Shown piece after piece: positions 16,321 to 25,899 of a DNA stretch of 64,000 nt. Source of the DNA: Allobosea thiooxidans. GTDB lineage: Bacteria > Pseudomonadota > Alphaproteobacteria > Rhizobiales > Beijerinckiaceae. Numbering within the stretch: position 1 is the first letter of the stretch; each line of letters opens with the position of its first letter. The notes beneath the pieces are model-generated. The model did not search any database. It had not been told where the DNA came from and worked only from the letters and a program-made list of their open reading frames with translations. A program made the position numbers and the translations under genes. Where the stretch lies: the NCBI RefSeq assembly GCF_900168195.1, contig NZ_FUYX01000007.1:1-64000 (forward strand), in the 5' to 3' direction.

Positions 16321-19275
16321 TCAGCCGGCCTTCGCCTTCGACAGGATGCGGGTGAAGATCGCCCGCACGCCCGAGCGGACCTCGTCGAGCTCGGCCTTCA
16401 GCACCTTGGCGTCCGGTCGGCCGACCGCCGTCGCGATCCGGCGCAGGACCCGGGGCGGCACGGCCTTCGGATCGAAGGCCTCCTCGACCGTGAAGCGCTG
16501 CCAGAGCTGGACATCGCCGATCAGGCGATGCGCCTCCAGGAGCACCGACGCATCCCCTTCCGCGAGCAGCCCCGCCGCACGCGCGGCGACGAAGACCGCG
16601 GCCGTGTCGTTGACGATCAGGCTGGGGTGATCGCTTGCATAGGCGAGCAGCAGGAACTGGGCGAGGAAGTCGAGATCGGTCAGGCCTCCGGCCGCGAGCT
16701 TCAGGTCCCACGGGTCCTTCTCGCCCTTTTCCCTGGCGATCAAGGCCCGCATCTCGGCGACGGCCGCAGCAACCTTCGCGGGCTCACGCTTGCGGGAGAG
16801 GATCGCCCGGATCGAGGCCTCGGCCCGCTTGGCCAGACCGGCATCGCCGGCGACGACGCGGGCGCGCGTCAGCGCCATCTCCTCCCAGATCTCCGCCTCG
16901 CCGGCGTGATAGGCCTCGAAGCCGGCGAACTGGGTGGCGGCGGGACTCTTGTTGCCGGTCGGTCGCAGCCGCATGTCGACCTGGTAGAGCGTGCCGCGCC
17001 GTGTCGGCACCGTCAGCGCTGCGACGAGGCGCTGGGTGAAGCGGATATGCCAGGTGACCGGGTCGAGGCTCCGGGCGCCATTGCTCGAAGCCGCGTCCTC
17101 CGGGCGGTCATAGAGCAGGATCAGATCGAGATCGGAGGACGGGGTCAGCTCACCGGCGCCGAGCCTGCCGAGCCCGAGCACCACAGTCTCCGCGCCTTCG
17201 ATCACGCCGTGATCGGCGGCGAAGGAGGCGCGCGTATCGGCGAAGGCAACCCGCAGGCAGGATTCGGCGACGGCGCAATAGGCCTGCCCTGCCCCCTCGG
17301 CGGCATAGACGCCGGAGAGCAGGCGCGCGCCGACGAGGAAATTCTCCTGCCGGGCGGCGTCGCGCATCCGGTCGAGCCCATCCTCGACGCTCGGGGGCGG
17401 CGAGCCGACATAGCTGCGGATGCGGCGCTCCAGCGTGTCGACGTCGAGCACGGCCTGGCCGAAGGCCGGATCGATGACGCCGTCGAGCACATGCGGATGC
17501 AGCGCCGCGACCTTGGCGAGGCGTGGCGCGCTGCCCAGGATCTCGGCGAAGAGCGTCAGCAGGGAATCGTGGGAGCGCAGCAGCGTCAGCAGCTCGACCG
17601 CGGCCGGCATCCGCACGAAGGCGTTGTCGAGATGGGCGAGCGCACCATCGGGATCGGCGGTGCGGCCGAGCGCGACGAGCAGCGCCGGCGTCAGCTCGGT
17701 CAGCACTTCGCGGGCGCGGGCGCTGGTGACGGCGGCGCGGCGGCCGAAATGCCAGCCGCGCACCGTCTCCGCCGCGATCACGCCGTCGCGGAAGCCGAGC
17801 TTGCCCAGCGTCTCGACCGTCTCGGGATCGGGCTCCGAACCGGTGAAGCTCAGCGTGCCGGCCTCGGAAGCCAGGCTCGGCCCTTCCTCGAACAGCAGGG
17901 CGTAATGCCCCTCGACGCGCCTGGCATGGGCGGTCAACGCCTTGCCGAATGCAGCCGTGGAGGGATAGCCGCTGAAGCGGGCAAAGGCTTCGAGATCGCC
18001 CGCCGGCTTGGGCAGGGTCTGCGTCTGCTCGTCGTCGCGCATCTGCAGACGGTGCTCGATCATCCGCAGCCAGCGATAGGATTCGGAGAGCTCATCGCGC
18101 GCCTGCGGCGTGATCCAGCCCTCATTCGTCAGCTCCCTGAGCATGTCGAGCGTCCGCGGCCCGCGCAGTGCCGGGCGCCTGCCGCCGAAAACGAGCTGCT
18201 GCGTCTGGACGAAGAACTCGATCTCGCGGATGCCGCCGCGCCCGAGCTTCACGTTGTGGCCCGCGACGGCGACGGTCTCGTGGCCCTTCACCGTCTGGAT
18301 CTGGCGCTTCATCGCGTGGATGTCGGCGATGGTCGCGAAGTCGAAATATTTGCGCCAGATGAAGGGCGCGAGATCGCCAAGGAAGCGCAGGCCGAGCGCG
18401 GTGTCCCCCGCGATGGGACGCGCCTTGATCATGGCGGCGCGTTCCCAATTCTGCCCGACGGTCTCGTAATAGGAATAGGCCGAGGGCAGCGCGATCGCGA
18501 CATGGGTCGAGGCCGGGTCGGGCCGCAGCCGCAGATCGACGCGGAAGACGTAACCGTCCGGCGTGCGCTCCTGGATGATGCGCGCGATCTGCTGGGTCAG
18601 CTTGACGAAGAAGCTCGACGGCTCGCCGACACCGGCAGCCTCCGCCGCCTCGGGGTCGAAGAAGACGACGATGTCGATGTCGGAGGAATAGTTGAGCTCG
18701 CCGGCGCCGTGCTTGCCGAGCGCCAGCACGACGAGACCCGAGCCGGGGCCGGGATCGGCGGGGTCGGCCAGATTGATGCGGCCGAGATCGGCGGCCTGAC
18801 GCAGCACATGATCGGTCGCGAGCCGCACGGCCGCGTCGGCGGTCGCGGTCAGCGCCGCCGTCACGGTCTCGACGTCCCAGACACCGCCGATATCGGCGAG
18901 CGCGATCAGGAGCGCCATGGCGCGGCGGAAGCGGCGCAGCTCGCGCATCAGGTCGGGCGTCTCGCAGCCGGCCGCGGCGAAGGCCTCGATGCCGGCGAGC
19001 AGCGCGTCGCGGCGCGCCTCCGGCGCCTCGATCAGGCAGGCGAGCAGACCTTGCGGATCGAAGCGCATCACCTGCGACAGGAAGGGCGAGTGTGCCAGCA
19101 CGCCGGCGACCAGCGCCGCGCTATGCGGGTGCTCCGCCAGATGCCGCTTCAGCGCCTCCGCCGCCGCCTCGTCATGCAACCGTTCGATCAGCTCGCGCGC
19201 CAGCAGCGCCTCGGCCTTGGCGCGCGCCGGCAACACCGGTGCCGCGCCAAGCCTGTCACAGAGCCGCTCAGCCAT
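16321..19275 (-). CDS. glnE: Bifunctional glutamine synthetase adenylyltransferase/deadenylase
   Basis: A 984-residue GlnE that adds and removes AMP on glutamine synthetase under control of PII proteins. Both nucleotidyltransferase halves are visible: the deadenylylase motif GELNYSSDIDIVVFF (Asp199/Asp201) and the adenylyltransferase motif GELTPSSDLDLILLYD (near residue 720). It is the last gene of the run response regulator-kinase-glnE on the minus strand, 11 bases after the kinase stop, so it is likely co-transcribed. Confidence 0.96.
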   Translation of the reverse strand: MAERLCDRLGAAPVLPARAKAEALLARELIERLHDEAAAEALKRHLAEHPHSAALVAGVLAHSPFLSQVMRFDPQGLLACLIEAPEARRDALLAGIEAFAAAGCETPDLMRELRRFRRAMALLIALADIGGVWDVETVTAALTATADAAVRLATDHVLRQAADLGRINLADPADPGPGSGLVVLALGKHGAGELNYSSDIDIVVFFDPEAAEAAGVGEPSSFFVKLTQQIARIIQERTPDGYVFRVDLRLRPDPASTHVAIALPSAYSYYETVGQNWERAAMIKARPIAGDTALGLRFLGDLAPFIWRKYFDFATIADIHAMKRQIQTVKGHETVAVAGHNVKLGRGGIREIEFFVQTQQLVFGGRRPALRGPRTLDMLRELTNEGWITPQARDELSESYRWLRMIEHRLQMRDDEQTQTLPKPAGDLEAFARFSGYPSTAAFGKALTAHARRVEGHYALLFEEGPSLASEAGTLSFTGSEPDPETVETLGKLGFRDGVIAAETVRGWHFGRRAAVTSARAREVLTELTPALLVALGRTADPDGALAHLDNAFVRMPAAVELLTLLRSHDSLLTLFAEILGSAPRLAKVAALHPHVLDGVIDPAFGQAVLDVDTLERRIRSYVGSPPPSVEDGLDRMRDAARQENFLVGARLLSGVYAAEGAGQAYCAVAESCLRVAFADTRASFAADHGVIEGAETVVLGLGRLGAGELTPSSDLDLILLYDRPEDAASSNGARSLDPVTWHIRFTQRLVAALTVPTRRGTLYQVDMRLRPTGNKSPAATQFAGFEAYHAGEAEIWEEMALTRARVVAGDAGLAKRAEASIRAILSRKREPAKVAAAVAEMRALIAREKGEKDPWDLKLAAGGLTDLDFLAQFLLLAYASDHPSLIVNDTAAVFVAARAAGLLAEGDASVLLEAHRLIGDVQLWQRFTVEEAFDPKAVPPRVLRRIATAVGRPDAKVLKAELDEVRSGVRAIFTRILSKAKAG

Positions 19276-19286
19276 CTCGCCCTCCC

Positions 19287-20789
19287 TCAGAGGGACGGCA
19301 CGCCAGCAGGGTTTGCGGCGGCTGTCGAGGCCGCAGGCTCGGAAGCCGCAGGCGTTTCCACAGGCTTGGCCTCAGCCGCCGGCAAAACGATGACGACGCG
19401 TAAGCCCGGCGCATTGTCGTCGAGACGCAACTGGCCGCCATGCAGGCGCACCACGCCGGCGGCCAGGGAGAGGCCGAGCCCGAAGCCGGGCTTGCTGCGG
19501 CTGGTGTCGAGCCGGACGAAACGGTCGAGCACGCGCCCGCGATCGGGTTCCGGAATGCCCGGTCCGTGATCCGCGACGGAGAGCTCGATCGAAGTCCCGT
19601 TCCGCCGCGCCGCGACGGCGACGACGCCGTCCCCGCCCTGCGCGGGTCCGCCATATTTCAGGGCATTGTCGACCAGATTGGCGAGAGCCTGGCCGATCAG
19701 CTCGCGATTGCCGAAGACGCGCAGGCCGGGCTCGACCTCGCCGACGAGCGAGAGCCCCGCCTCCTCGGCCAGCGGCTCGTAGAGCTCGGCCATCCCCGAG
19801 ACGATCTCGGAGAGATCGAGCTCGGCCATGTTGTCGCTGACCCGGCCGGCCTCCAACCGCGCCAGCATCAGCAGGGCGTTGAAGACGCGGATGAGGTTGT
19901 CCGCCTCCTCGATCGCGCCATCGAGCGCGGCTCGCAGCTCGTCGGGGGATCTGGAGCTGCGCAGCGCCTCCTCCGCCCGGTTGCGCAGGCGCGTCAGCGG
20001 CGTCTTGAGGTCATGGGCGATGTTGTCGGTGACTTGCTGCATGCCGGTCATCAACTCGCCGATGCGGTCCAGCATGGCGTTCAGGTTGAGCGCCAGGCGA
20101 TCGAGTTCGTCATCCGTCCCCGCGATGGAGAGGCGGCCCTTGAGATCGCCCGCCATGATCGCATGCGCCGTCTCGCTCATCCCGTCGACGCGCTTCAGCA
20201 CGCGCCGGGCCACGAACCAGCTGGCGAAGCAGCCGAGGATGAAGACCAGGGCGAGCGACCAGCCGGCGGCGCGGCGGATGACGATGCCGAGCCGCTGGCG
20301 CTCCTCCAGGTCGCGACCGACGAGCAGGCGGAACCCTGCCGGCAGCATGAAGACGCGCACGAGCGCGCGGCTCGGCGTATCCACGGTCTCGCTGGAACGG
20401 GCATATTCGATCTCGCTCTCGCCGGTGCGGTCGAGCGTGCCGGGTGGGATCGCCTCGACATTGCCGGCGATGCGCTCGCCCACCGGAGTGGTGACGAGAT
20501 AGAGCGAGGCGCCCGGCCCGCGGGAGCGGCGCTCGATGATGTTGACGAGCCGCCGGATGCCGCCCTGGCGCTGTTGCTCGGCAAGGCCCTGGATCTCCGC
20601 ATCGATGGTCGAGCGGATCTGGTCGGTCAGCAGGCGCTGGGCGTTCCAGGCGACGTAGCCGAGCACGAAGGCGGCGAAGAGCGCGAAGATGACGAGATAG
20701 GCCGCCGTCAGCTTGAAGGCCGTCGTGCGGAACAGCGTCGGCAGGAAGCGCTGGCGCATGCGCGCCGGAACATCAGCGGGCGTTGTCAC
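19287..20789 (-). CDS. Sensor histidine kinase of an OmpR-type two-component pair
   Basis: A 500-residue kinase with TM1 (about 25-47), periplasmic loop, TM2 (about 175-195), HAMP, HisKA with His259 (DNIAHDLKTPLTRL) and HATPase_c (DNALKYG, DHGPGIP, GFGLGLSL). The start given is GTG 20789, overlapping the response regulator gene by 17 bases; ATG 20759 is an alternative. The C-terminus ends in an Ala/Pro-rich tail. It pairs with the regulator at 20773-21456. The signal is unknown; the conserved position after degP suggests envelope stress sensing (inference). Confidence 0.88.
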   Translation of the reverse strand: MTTPADVPARMRQRFLPTLFRTTAFKLTAAYLVIFALFAAFVLGYVAWNAQRLLTDQIRSTIDAEIQGLAEQQRQGGIRRLVNIIERRSRGPGASLYLVTTPVGERIAGNVEAIPPGTLDRTGESEIEYARSSETVDTPSRALVRVFMLPAGFRLLVGRDLEERQRLGIVIRRAAGWSLALVFILGCFASWFVARRVLKRVDGMSETAHAIMAGDLKGRLSIAGTDDELDRLALNLNAMLDRIGELMTGMQQVTDNIAHDLKTPLTRLRNRAEEALRSSRSPDELRAALDGAIEEADNLIRVFNALLMLARLEAGRVSDNMAELDLSEIVSGMAELYEPLAEEAGLSLVGEVEPGLRVFGNRELIGQALANLVDNALKYGGPAQGGDGVVAVAARRNGTSIELSVADHGPGIPEPDRGRVLDRFVRLDTSRSKPGFGLGLSLAAGVVRLHGGQLRLDDNAPGLRVVIVLPAAEAKPVETPAASEPAASTAAANPAGVPSL

Positions 20790-21456
20790 GGACCATGTAT
20801 CCGGCGCCGCGAATGGTGTGGATCATCGGCTGCTCGAAGCCCTTGTCGACCTTGGCGCGCAGGCGGCTGACATGCACGTCGATGACGTTGGTCTGGGGGT
20901 CGAAATGATAATCCCAGACGTTCTCCAGCAGCATGGTGCGGGTCACGACCTGTCCGGCATGCTTCATCAGATATTCGAGCAGCCGGAACTCGCGCGGCTG
21001 CAGGGCGATTTCCTGCCCCTCGCGCGTGACGCGATGGGCCAGCCGGTCGAGCACCAATTCGCCGACACGATAGGTGGTGGGCTCGGCCGCGGGCGCACCG
21101 CGGCGGCGCGCCAGCACCTCGACGCGGGCCAGCAGCTCGGAAAAGGCATAGGGCTTGGGCAGGTAGTCGTCGCCGCCGGCGCGCAGGCCCTTCACCCGGT
21201 CGTCGACCTGGGCCAGCGCGGAGAGGATCAGGGCCGGCGTCTCGTCCTTCTGCTCGCGCAGCGAGCGGATCAGGGAGAGGCCGTCGAGTCGCGGCAGCAT
21301 GCGGTCGATGACCAGCACGTCATAGCCGCCGCCCTCGGCCATGGCATAGCCCTGCAGCCCGTCCGCAGCATGGTCGGCGACATGGCCGACCTCGCGGAAC
21401 GCCTTGGTCAGATAGGCCGCTGCCTCGGCATCGTCTTCGACAATCAGGAGTCGCAT
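20773..21456 (-). CDS. OmpR/PhoB-family response regulator
   Basis: A 227-residue regulator: receiver domain (1-115) with phosphorylation site Asp51 (VLVIDRMLP) and Lys in LPKPYAF, then a winged-helix DNA-binding domain (about 130-225; LQPREFRLLEYLMKHAGQVV, NVIDVHVSRLRAKVD, IHTIRGAGYMV). It is encoded directly before its cognate kinase. The promoter must lie in the 170 bases up to degP, which also contain the degP terminator. Confidence 0.92.
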   Translation of the reverse strand: MRLLIVEDDAEAAAYLTKAFREVGHVADHAADGLQGYAMAEGGGYDVLVIDRMLPRLDGLSLIRSLREQKDETPALILSALAQVDDRVKGLRAGGDDYLPKPYAFSELLARVEVLARRRGAPAAEPTTYRVGELVLDRLAHRVTREGQEIALQPREFRLLEYLMKHAGQVVTRTMLLENVWDYHFDPQTNVIDVHVSRLRAKVDKGFEQPMIHTIRGAGYMVRDNAR

Positions 21457-21486
21457 GGGCGAACCCTATCCCAAGAAACACGAAAA

Positions 21487-21519
21487 CGGCAGGCCGGAGG
21501 ATACGCATCCGGCCTGCCG
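21487..21519 (-). terminator. Intrinsic terminator between degP and the response regulator
   Basis: Perfect 12-base-pair stem (CGGCAGGCCGGA / TCCGGCCTGCCG) with a 9-base loop. Read on the minus strand it is followed by GTTTTCGTG. It lies about 110 bases after the degP stop and 31 bases before the regulator start. Confidence 0.75.
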
Positions 21520-21627
21520 CCGCGACGGCTGGTCCCTCGGCTGGGGCGACAGAAACCGAGGAACCTGCCTGCTTCGCTCGAGCACGGAGAATCCGGCCGG
21601 ATTTCTTCAACCCGGCCGGGCCCGGCT

Positions 21628-22800
21628 CTACGCCGCCGGCTGGCGGCCGACCTCGAAGGTCACGTCACGGGACTTGCCTTCGCGGAACAACGTGATCGTG
21701 GCCTTGGCACCGGGCGCGAAGGTCGCGATCTTGCGGGACAGGTCACGAGCGTCCTTGACTGCCTCGCCATTGACGGCGGTGATGGTGTCGCCGCGGCGGA
21801 TGCCGGCCTTGGCAGCCGGGCCATCACCCTGCGCCTCGGCGACGAGCGCGCCCTTGGCTTCCTTCAGGCCGATGGCATCGGCCATCTCGGCATTGACCGG
21901 CTGGATCTGCACGCCGATGAAACCGCGCGCCACCGAGCCATCCTTCTTCAGCGACTCGACCACCTGCTTGACCGTGGAGGCCGGGATCGCGAAGGCGATG
22001 CCGACATTGCCGCCGGAGGGCGAGAAGATCGCGGTGTTGACGCCGACGACTTCGCCGTTCTGGTTGAAGGTCGGGCCACCCGAATTGCCGCGATTGATCG
22101 GCGCATCGATCTGGATGAAGTCGTCATAGGGACCGGAGCCGATGTCTCGGCCCTGGGCCGAGACGATGCCGGCCGTGACCGTGCCGCCCAGACCGAAGGG
22201 ATTGCCGATCGCCAGCACCCAGTCGCCGATGCGCGCCTTGGCGCCGGAGAGCGGCACGAAGGGATAGTCGCCGCCGTCCTTCACCTTCAGCAGGGCGAGG
22301 TCGGTGCGCGGATCGGTGCCGACGACCTTGGCGTCCAGCGTCTTGCCGGAGTCGGTGACGAGCTGGACCTCCACGGCGTTCTCGACGACGTGGTTGTTGG
22401 TCACGACATAGCCGTCCTGGCTGACGAAGAAGCCGGAGCCCTGGGCCATGCCCTGGCGCGGCTGCGGACGGTTCGGGCGGGCGCCCTCGCCGAATTCGCG
22501 GAAGAAGCGGCGCAGCTGCGGCGGCAGGTCGTCAAGGCTCTGCTCGCCATTCTCGCTCGCGACCTGCGTCTTGACGCGGACGGAGACCACGGCCGGCTTC
22601 ACCTTGTCGACGAGATCGGCGAAGGAAGGCAGCCCGACCTGCGTGCCGGAGAGCTGGATCGGCTGGGCGACGGCGTTGTGGTTCTGCATCAGCGCGCTGT
22701 CGGCGATGCCGGCCGCGAGGCCGATGCCGAGGATGGCGGTGCCGGCGAGAAGAGCGCCGCGCTTCAGGATGGACTTACGGGTCTCGTTCTGTGTCGTCAT
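21628..22800 (-). CDS. degP: DegP/HtrA-family periplasmic serine protease, single PDZ
   Basis: A 390-residue Do-like protease. Residues 1-45 are a signal/anchor region (RGALLAGTAILGIGLAAG). The catalytic triad is His137 (VVTNNHVVEN), Asp167 (RTDLALLKV) and Ser240 (RGNSGGP). One PDZ domain follows (about 290-385; GFIGVQIQPV, GIRRGDTITAVNG). Classical DegP has about 470 residues and two PDZ domains, so this is DegS-length but with the normal position beside cyc/ccm genes seen in rhizobia. Role: quality control of envelope proteins. Confidence 0.9.
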   Translation of the reverse strand: MTTQNETRKSILKRGALLAGTAILGIGLAAGIADSALMQNHNAVAQPIQLSGTQVGLPSFADLVDKVKPAVVSVRVKTQVASENGEQSLDDLPPQLRRFFREFGEGARPNRPQPRQGMAQGSGFFVSQDGYVVTNNHVVENAVEVQLVTDSGKTLDAKVVGTDPRTDLALLKVKDGGDYPFVPLSGAKARIGDWVLAIGNPFGLGGTVTAGIVSAQGRDIGSGPYDDFIQIDAPINRGNSGGPTFNQNGEVVGVNTAIFSPSGGNVGIAFAIPASTVKQVVESLKKDGSVARGFIGVQIQPVNAEMADAIGLKEAKGALVAEAQGDGPAAKAGIRRGDTITAVNGEAVKDARDLSRKIATFAPGAKATITLFREGKSRDVTFEVGRQPAA

Positions 22801-22921
22801 GGTTTGAACCTCGTTGAGCGACAGGGACTACCCTGCTCGTGAGGTGCAACATGGAGCCGGCCGCGTTACGCGGCTTTCGCCCCGACATGACGATTTCGTA
22901 AGGTTCGCGCCTGGCGCGGCT

Positions 22922-23392
22922 TCAGCCCTGCTCGTCCCGCAGCAGCTTTTCGACGCGACTGCGTTCGTCCTCGGTCAGCGGCGAAACAGCTCCGGCATCT
23001 GCCGCGGGGCTGCGTCGGCCCCGGCGCCAGACGAAGATGGCACCGGCAGCCAGGATCAGGAACGGCGCGGCCCAGAGCAGCAGCGTCTGCGCATTGAAGG
23101 GCGGCCGCAGCAGCACGAAATCCCCGTAACGGGCGACGACGAAATCGACCACCGCCTTGTCGCTGTCGCCGGCGACGAGCCGCTCGCGCACCAGAATCCG
23201 GAGGTCGCGCGCCAGCGGCGCATCGGAATCGTCGATCGACTGGTTCTGGCAGACGAGGCAGCGCAGCCCGCCGGACAGGGCGCGCGCACGCTGCTCGAGC
23301 ACGGGGTCCGGTAGGATCTCGTCCGGCTGCACCGCCGGCGCAGCCACGGCGGTCAGCAGCAGGAAACCGATGGCGAGGGCGATCCGACGCAT
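22922..23392 (-). CDS. ccmH: Cytochrome c-type biogenesis protein CcmH (CycL)
   Basis: A 156-residue protein with N-terminal signal sequence, the redox motif LRCLVCQNQSIDDS (Cys pair near residues 45-48) that keeps apocytochrome c thiols reduced for haem ligation, and a C-terminal membrane helix (about 100-122) with a short cytoplasmic tail. It is the last gene of the ccmI-ccmE-ccmF-ccmH operon, 4 bases after ccmF. Confidence 0.95.
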   Translation of the reverse strand: MRRIALAIGFLLLTAVAAPAVQPDEILPDPVLEQRARALSGGLRCLVCQNQSIDDSDAPLARDLRILVRERLVAGDSDKAVVDFVVARYGDFVLLRPPFNAQTLLLWAAPFLILAAGAIFVWRRGRRSPAADAGAVSPLTEDERSRVEKLLRDEQG

Positions 23393-23396
23393 CGCT

Positions 23397-25376
23397 CTAC
23401 TCCGCCGGCTGCGGGGCGGCGGCGGCGGGCGTCGCGCGCTTCGGTGCCGCCAGCCGGAAACGCCGGTCGGTCAGCGAGAGGCCGCCGCCGAGGGCCATGA
23501 CGATCGAGCCGATCCAGATCAGCAGGATCAGCGGCTTGTCGTAGAGGCGTACCGCGACGCCGCCATCCTGCGCCTCACCCAGGCTGACATAGGCCTGGCT
23601 CAGCCAGTCCGTGCGGATTCCCGCTTCGGTGGTCGGCATGCTGCGGGCGGTATAGATGCGCTTCGACGCTTCGAGCGGTGCGAGCTCCTTCTCGCCGGAG
23701 AAGAGCTGGAAGCGGGCGACCTCGGCCCGGAAATTAGGCCCTGTCCGCGGCGAGACGCCTTCCAGGACGACCGTATAGCGCCCGCTGGTGAGCCGTTCGC
23801 CCGGCTTGAGGACCGCGATGGCCTCGCTGCTCCAGGCCGCGGCGGCGATCCCGATGATGCTGATGCCGACGCCAGCATGGGCGAGCGCCGTCCCCCAGGC
23901 CGAGCGCGGCAGCCCCTTCGCCCGCGACAGCATGGCGCGCCAGCCGCTGGCCCGGGCGACGATGCGCTCGCCGAGATCGACCGCAGCACCGAGGACCAGG
24001 AAGACGCCGAGCCCGATCCCGAGTGGCGCCAGGACCGGCCCGCCATGGGTGAAGGCGATCAGCGCCAGCGCGACGAGCACGGAGACGCCGAAAGCGGCGG
24101 CATTGCGCTGGGCCGCGCCGAGCAGGTCGCCGCGCTTCCAGGCGAGCGACTGGCCGATCGGCAGGATCAGCAGCAGCGGCACCATCACCGGGACGAAGGT
24201 GGCGTTGTAGAAGGGGGCGCCGACCGAGATCTTGTCGCCGGTCACCATCTCCAGAACCAGCGGATAGAGCGTGCCGACGAAAACGGTGGCGCAGGCCGTG
24301 GCCAGGAAGATGTTGTTGACGACGAGCGCGCCCTCGCGGGAGACCGGCGCGAACAGCCCGCCCTGCCGCAGCAGCGGCGCGCGCCAGGCGAAGAGTGCGA
24401 GCGAGCCGCCGACGAAGAACACCAGGATCAGCAGGATGAAGACGCCGCGGGCGGGATCGCTGGCGAAGGAATGCACCGAGGTCAGCACGCCGGAGCGGAC
24501 GATGAAGGTGCCGAGCAGCGACAGCGAGAAGGTCAAGATCGCCAGCAGGATCGTCCAGACCTTGAGCGCATCGCGCTTCTCCATCACCACCGTGGAGTGA
24601 ATCAGCGCCGTGCCGGCGATCCAGGGCATGAAAGAAGCGTTCTCGACCGGATCCCAGAACCACCAACCGCCCCAGCCGAGCTCGTAATAGGCCCAGTAGG
24701 AGCCCATCGCGATGCCGAGCGTCAGGAAGGTCCAGGCCAGCAGCGTCCAGGGCCGCACGGCACGCGCCCACATGGCGTCGATGCGCCCGTCGATCAGCGC
24801 GGCGACCGCGAAGGCATAGGTGATCGAGAAGCCGACATAGCCGACATAGAGCAGCGGCGGATGGATCGCGAGGCCGAGATCCTGAAGGATCGGGTTGAGA
24901 TCCTGCCCCTCGGCCGGGGCCGGCGAGAGCCGCTGGAACGGGTTGGAGGTGAACAGGGTGAAGGCGAGGAAGGCGACCGCGACCAGGCCCTGCGCAGACA
25001 GCGCGCCTGCCCGCAGGCGCGGCGGCAGCGTGTTGCGCGACAGCGCGACAAGTGCCCCGAACAGGGTCAGGATCAGCACCCACAGCAGCATCGAGCCTTC
25101 GTGGTTTCCCCAGACCGAGGTGAATTTATAGATCAGCGGCTGCGCCGAATGCGAGTTGGCGACGACGTTGGAGACGGAGAAATCCGAGCGAACATAGGAG
25201 GCGACCAGCGCCGCGAAGGACAGCGCGACCAGCGCGAAGCTGATCAGCGCCGCGCTGCTGCCGACCGAGGCCAGAGCCCTGTCCTGGCGCACGACGCCCC
25301 AGAACGGCACCAACACCTGGATGACGGAAACGCCGAGCGCGAGCGCCAGCGCATAGTGACCGATCTCGACGATCAT
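23397..25376 (-). CDS. ccmF: Cytochrome c haem lyase subunit CcmF (CycK)
   Basis: A 659-residue polytopic membrane protein. The haem-handling WWD domain WGGWWFWDPVENASFMPW is intact near residue 235, with multiple transmembrane helices on both sides and histidines in conserved periplasmic loops (for example NHEGSM). It transfers haem from CcmE to apocytochrome c together with CcmH and CcmI. Its start lies 7 bases after the ccmE stop. Confidence 0.96.
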   Translation of the reverse strand: MIVEIGHYALALALGVSVIQVLVPFWGVVRQDRALASVGSSAALISFALVALSFAALVASYVRSDFSVSNVVANSHSAQPLIYKFTSVWGNHEGSMLLWVLILTLFGALVALSRNTLPPRLRAGALSAQGLVAVAFLAFTLFTSNPFQRLSPAPAEGQDLNPILQDLGLAIHPPLLYVGYVGFSITYAFAVAALIDGRIDAMWARAVRPWTLLAWTFLTLGIAMGSYWAYYELGWGGWWFWDPVENASFMPWIAGTALIHSTVVMEKRDALKVWTILLAILTFSLSLLGTFIVRSGVLTSVHSFASDPARGVFILLILVFFVGGSLALFAWRAPLLRQGGLFAPVSREGALVVNNIFLATACATVFVGTLYPLVLEMVTGDKISVGAPFYNATFVPVMVPLLLILPIGQSLAWKRGDLLGAAQRNAAAFGVSVLVALALIAFTHGGPVLAPLGIGLGVFLVLGAAVDLGERIVARASGWRAMLSRAKGLPRSAWGTALAHAGVGISIIGIAAAAWSSEAIAVLKPGERLTSGRYTVVLEGVSPRTGPNFRAEVARFQLFSGEKELAPLEASKRIYTARSMPTTEAGIRTDWLSQAYVSLGEAQDGGVAVRLYDKPLILLIWIGSIVMALGGGLSLTDRRFRLAAPKRATPAAAAPQPAE

Positions 25377-25383
25377 GCCCGGC

Positions 25384-25899
25384 TCACGGCTTGGCTGCGG
25401 GAGAGGCGGGCGCGGCGCTGCCGTCCGGCTGCCAATGCCCCTGCTTCTTCAGCGCGTCGGCGACCTCGCGCGGCATATAGGTCTCGTCGTGCTTGGCGAG
25501 GACGGAATCGGCCTTGAAGCGCCCCGCTCCCTCGAACACGCCTTCGGTGACGACGCCCTGCCCTTCCCGGAAGAGATCGGGCAGCAGGCCGTCATAGGTC
25601 ACCCTGACAGAGCTCGTGCTGTCGGTCACGGCGAAGCTGACGCGTTGCCCCGGGCCGCGCTGGACCGAGCCGGCCTCGACGAGGCCGCCGAGGCGCATGC
25701 GCGTGCCCGGCGCGACGCCCTTCTCGGTGATCTCGGTCGGCCCGTAGAAGAAGACGATGGTGTCGCGCATCGCGAAGAGGACGAGCCCCGCCGCGAAGAA
25801 CAGGACGGCTCCGGCCGCCGCGATCAGCACCAGCCGGCGCTGCTTGCGCGTCAGGCGGCGCTTGGCCGGCACGGGCCGAACCGGCTGGGCGATGCTCAT
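25384..25899 (-). CDS. ccmE: Cytochrome c-type biogenesis haem chaperone CcmE (CycJ)
   Basis: A 171-residue membrane-anchored periplasmic chaperone: one TM helix (about 25-48) after a basic N-terminus ([12 protein letters not shown]), a beta-barrel (OB-like) domain, and the covalent haem-binding HxxxY motif in [10 protein letters not shown] near residue 138. The flexible C-terminal tail is Ala/Pro-rich. Its ATG overlaps the ccmI stop (ATGA). Confidence 0.96.
   Translation of the reverse strand: MSIAQPVRPVPAKRRLTRKQRRLVLIAAAGAVLFFAAGLVLFAMRDTIVFFYGPTEITEKGVAPGTRMRLGGLVEAGSVQRGPGQRVSFAVTDSTSSVRVTYDGLLPDLFREGQGVVTEGVFEGAGRFKADSVLAKHDETYMPREVADALKKQGHWQPDGSAAPASPAAKP

Noticed and set aside
16528-19569. 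A 1,013-codon plus-strand frame opposite glnE
   Set aside because: Shadow of glnE; composition rich in Arg, Gly, Glu and Ala with no domain features.
20713-22842. A 709-codon plus-strand frame opposite the response regulator and degP
   Set aside because: Covers two well-supported genes and the terminator between them; shadow frame only.
22860-22874. Small hairpin GCCGCG-TTA-CGCGGC before ccmH as a terminator
   Set aside because: Only 6 pairs, and its short T run is on the plus strand, where no gene ends; degP and ccmH are both on the minus strand.
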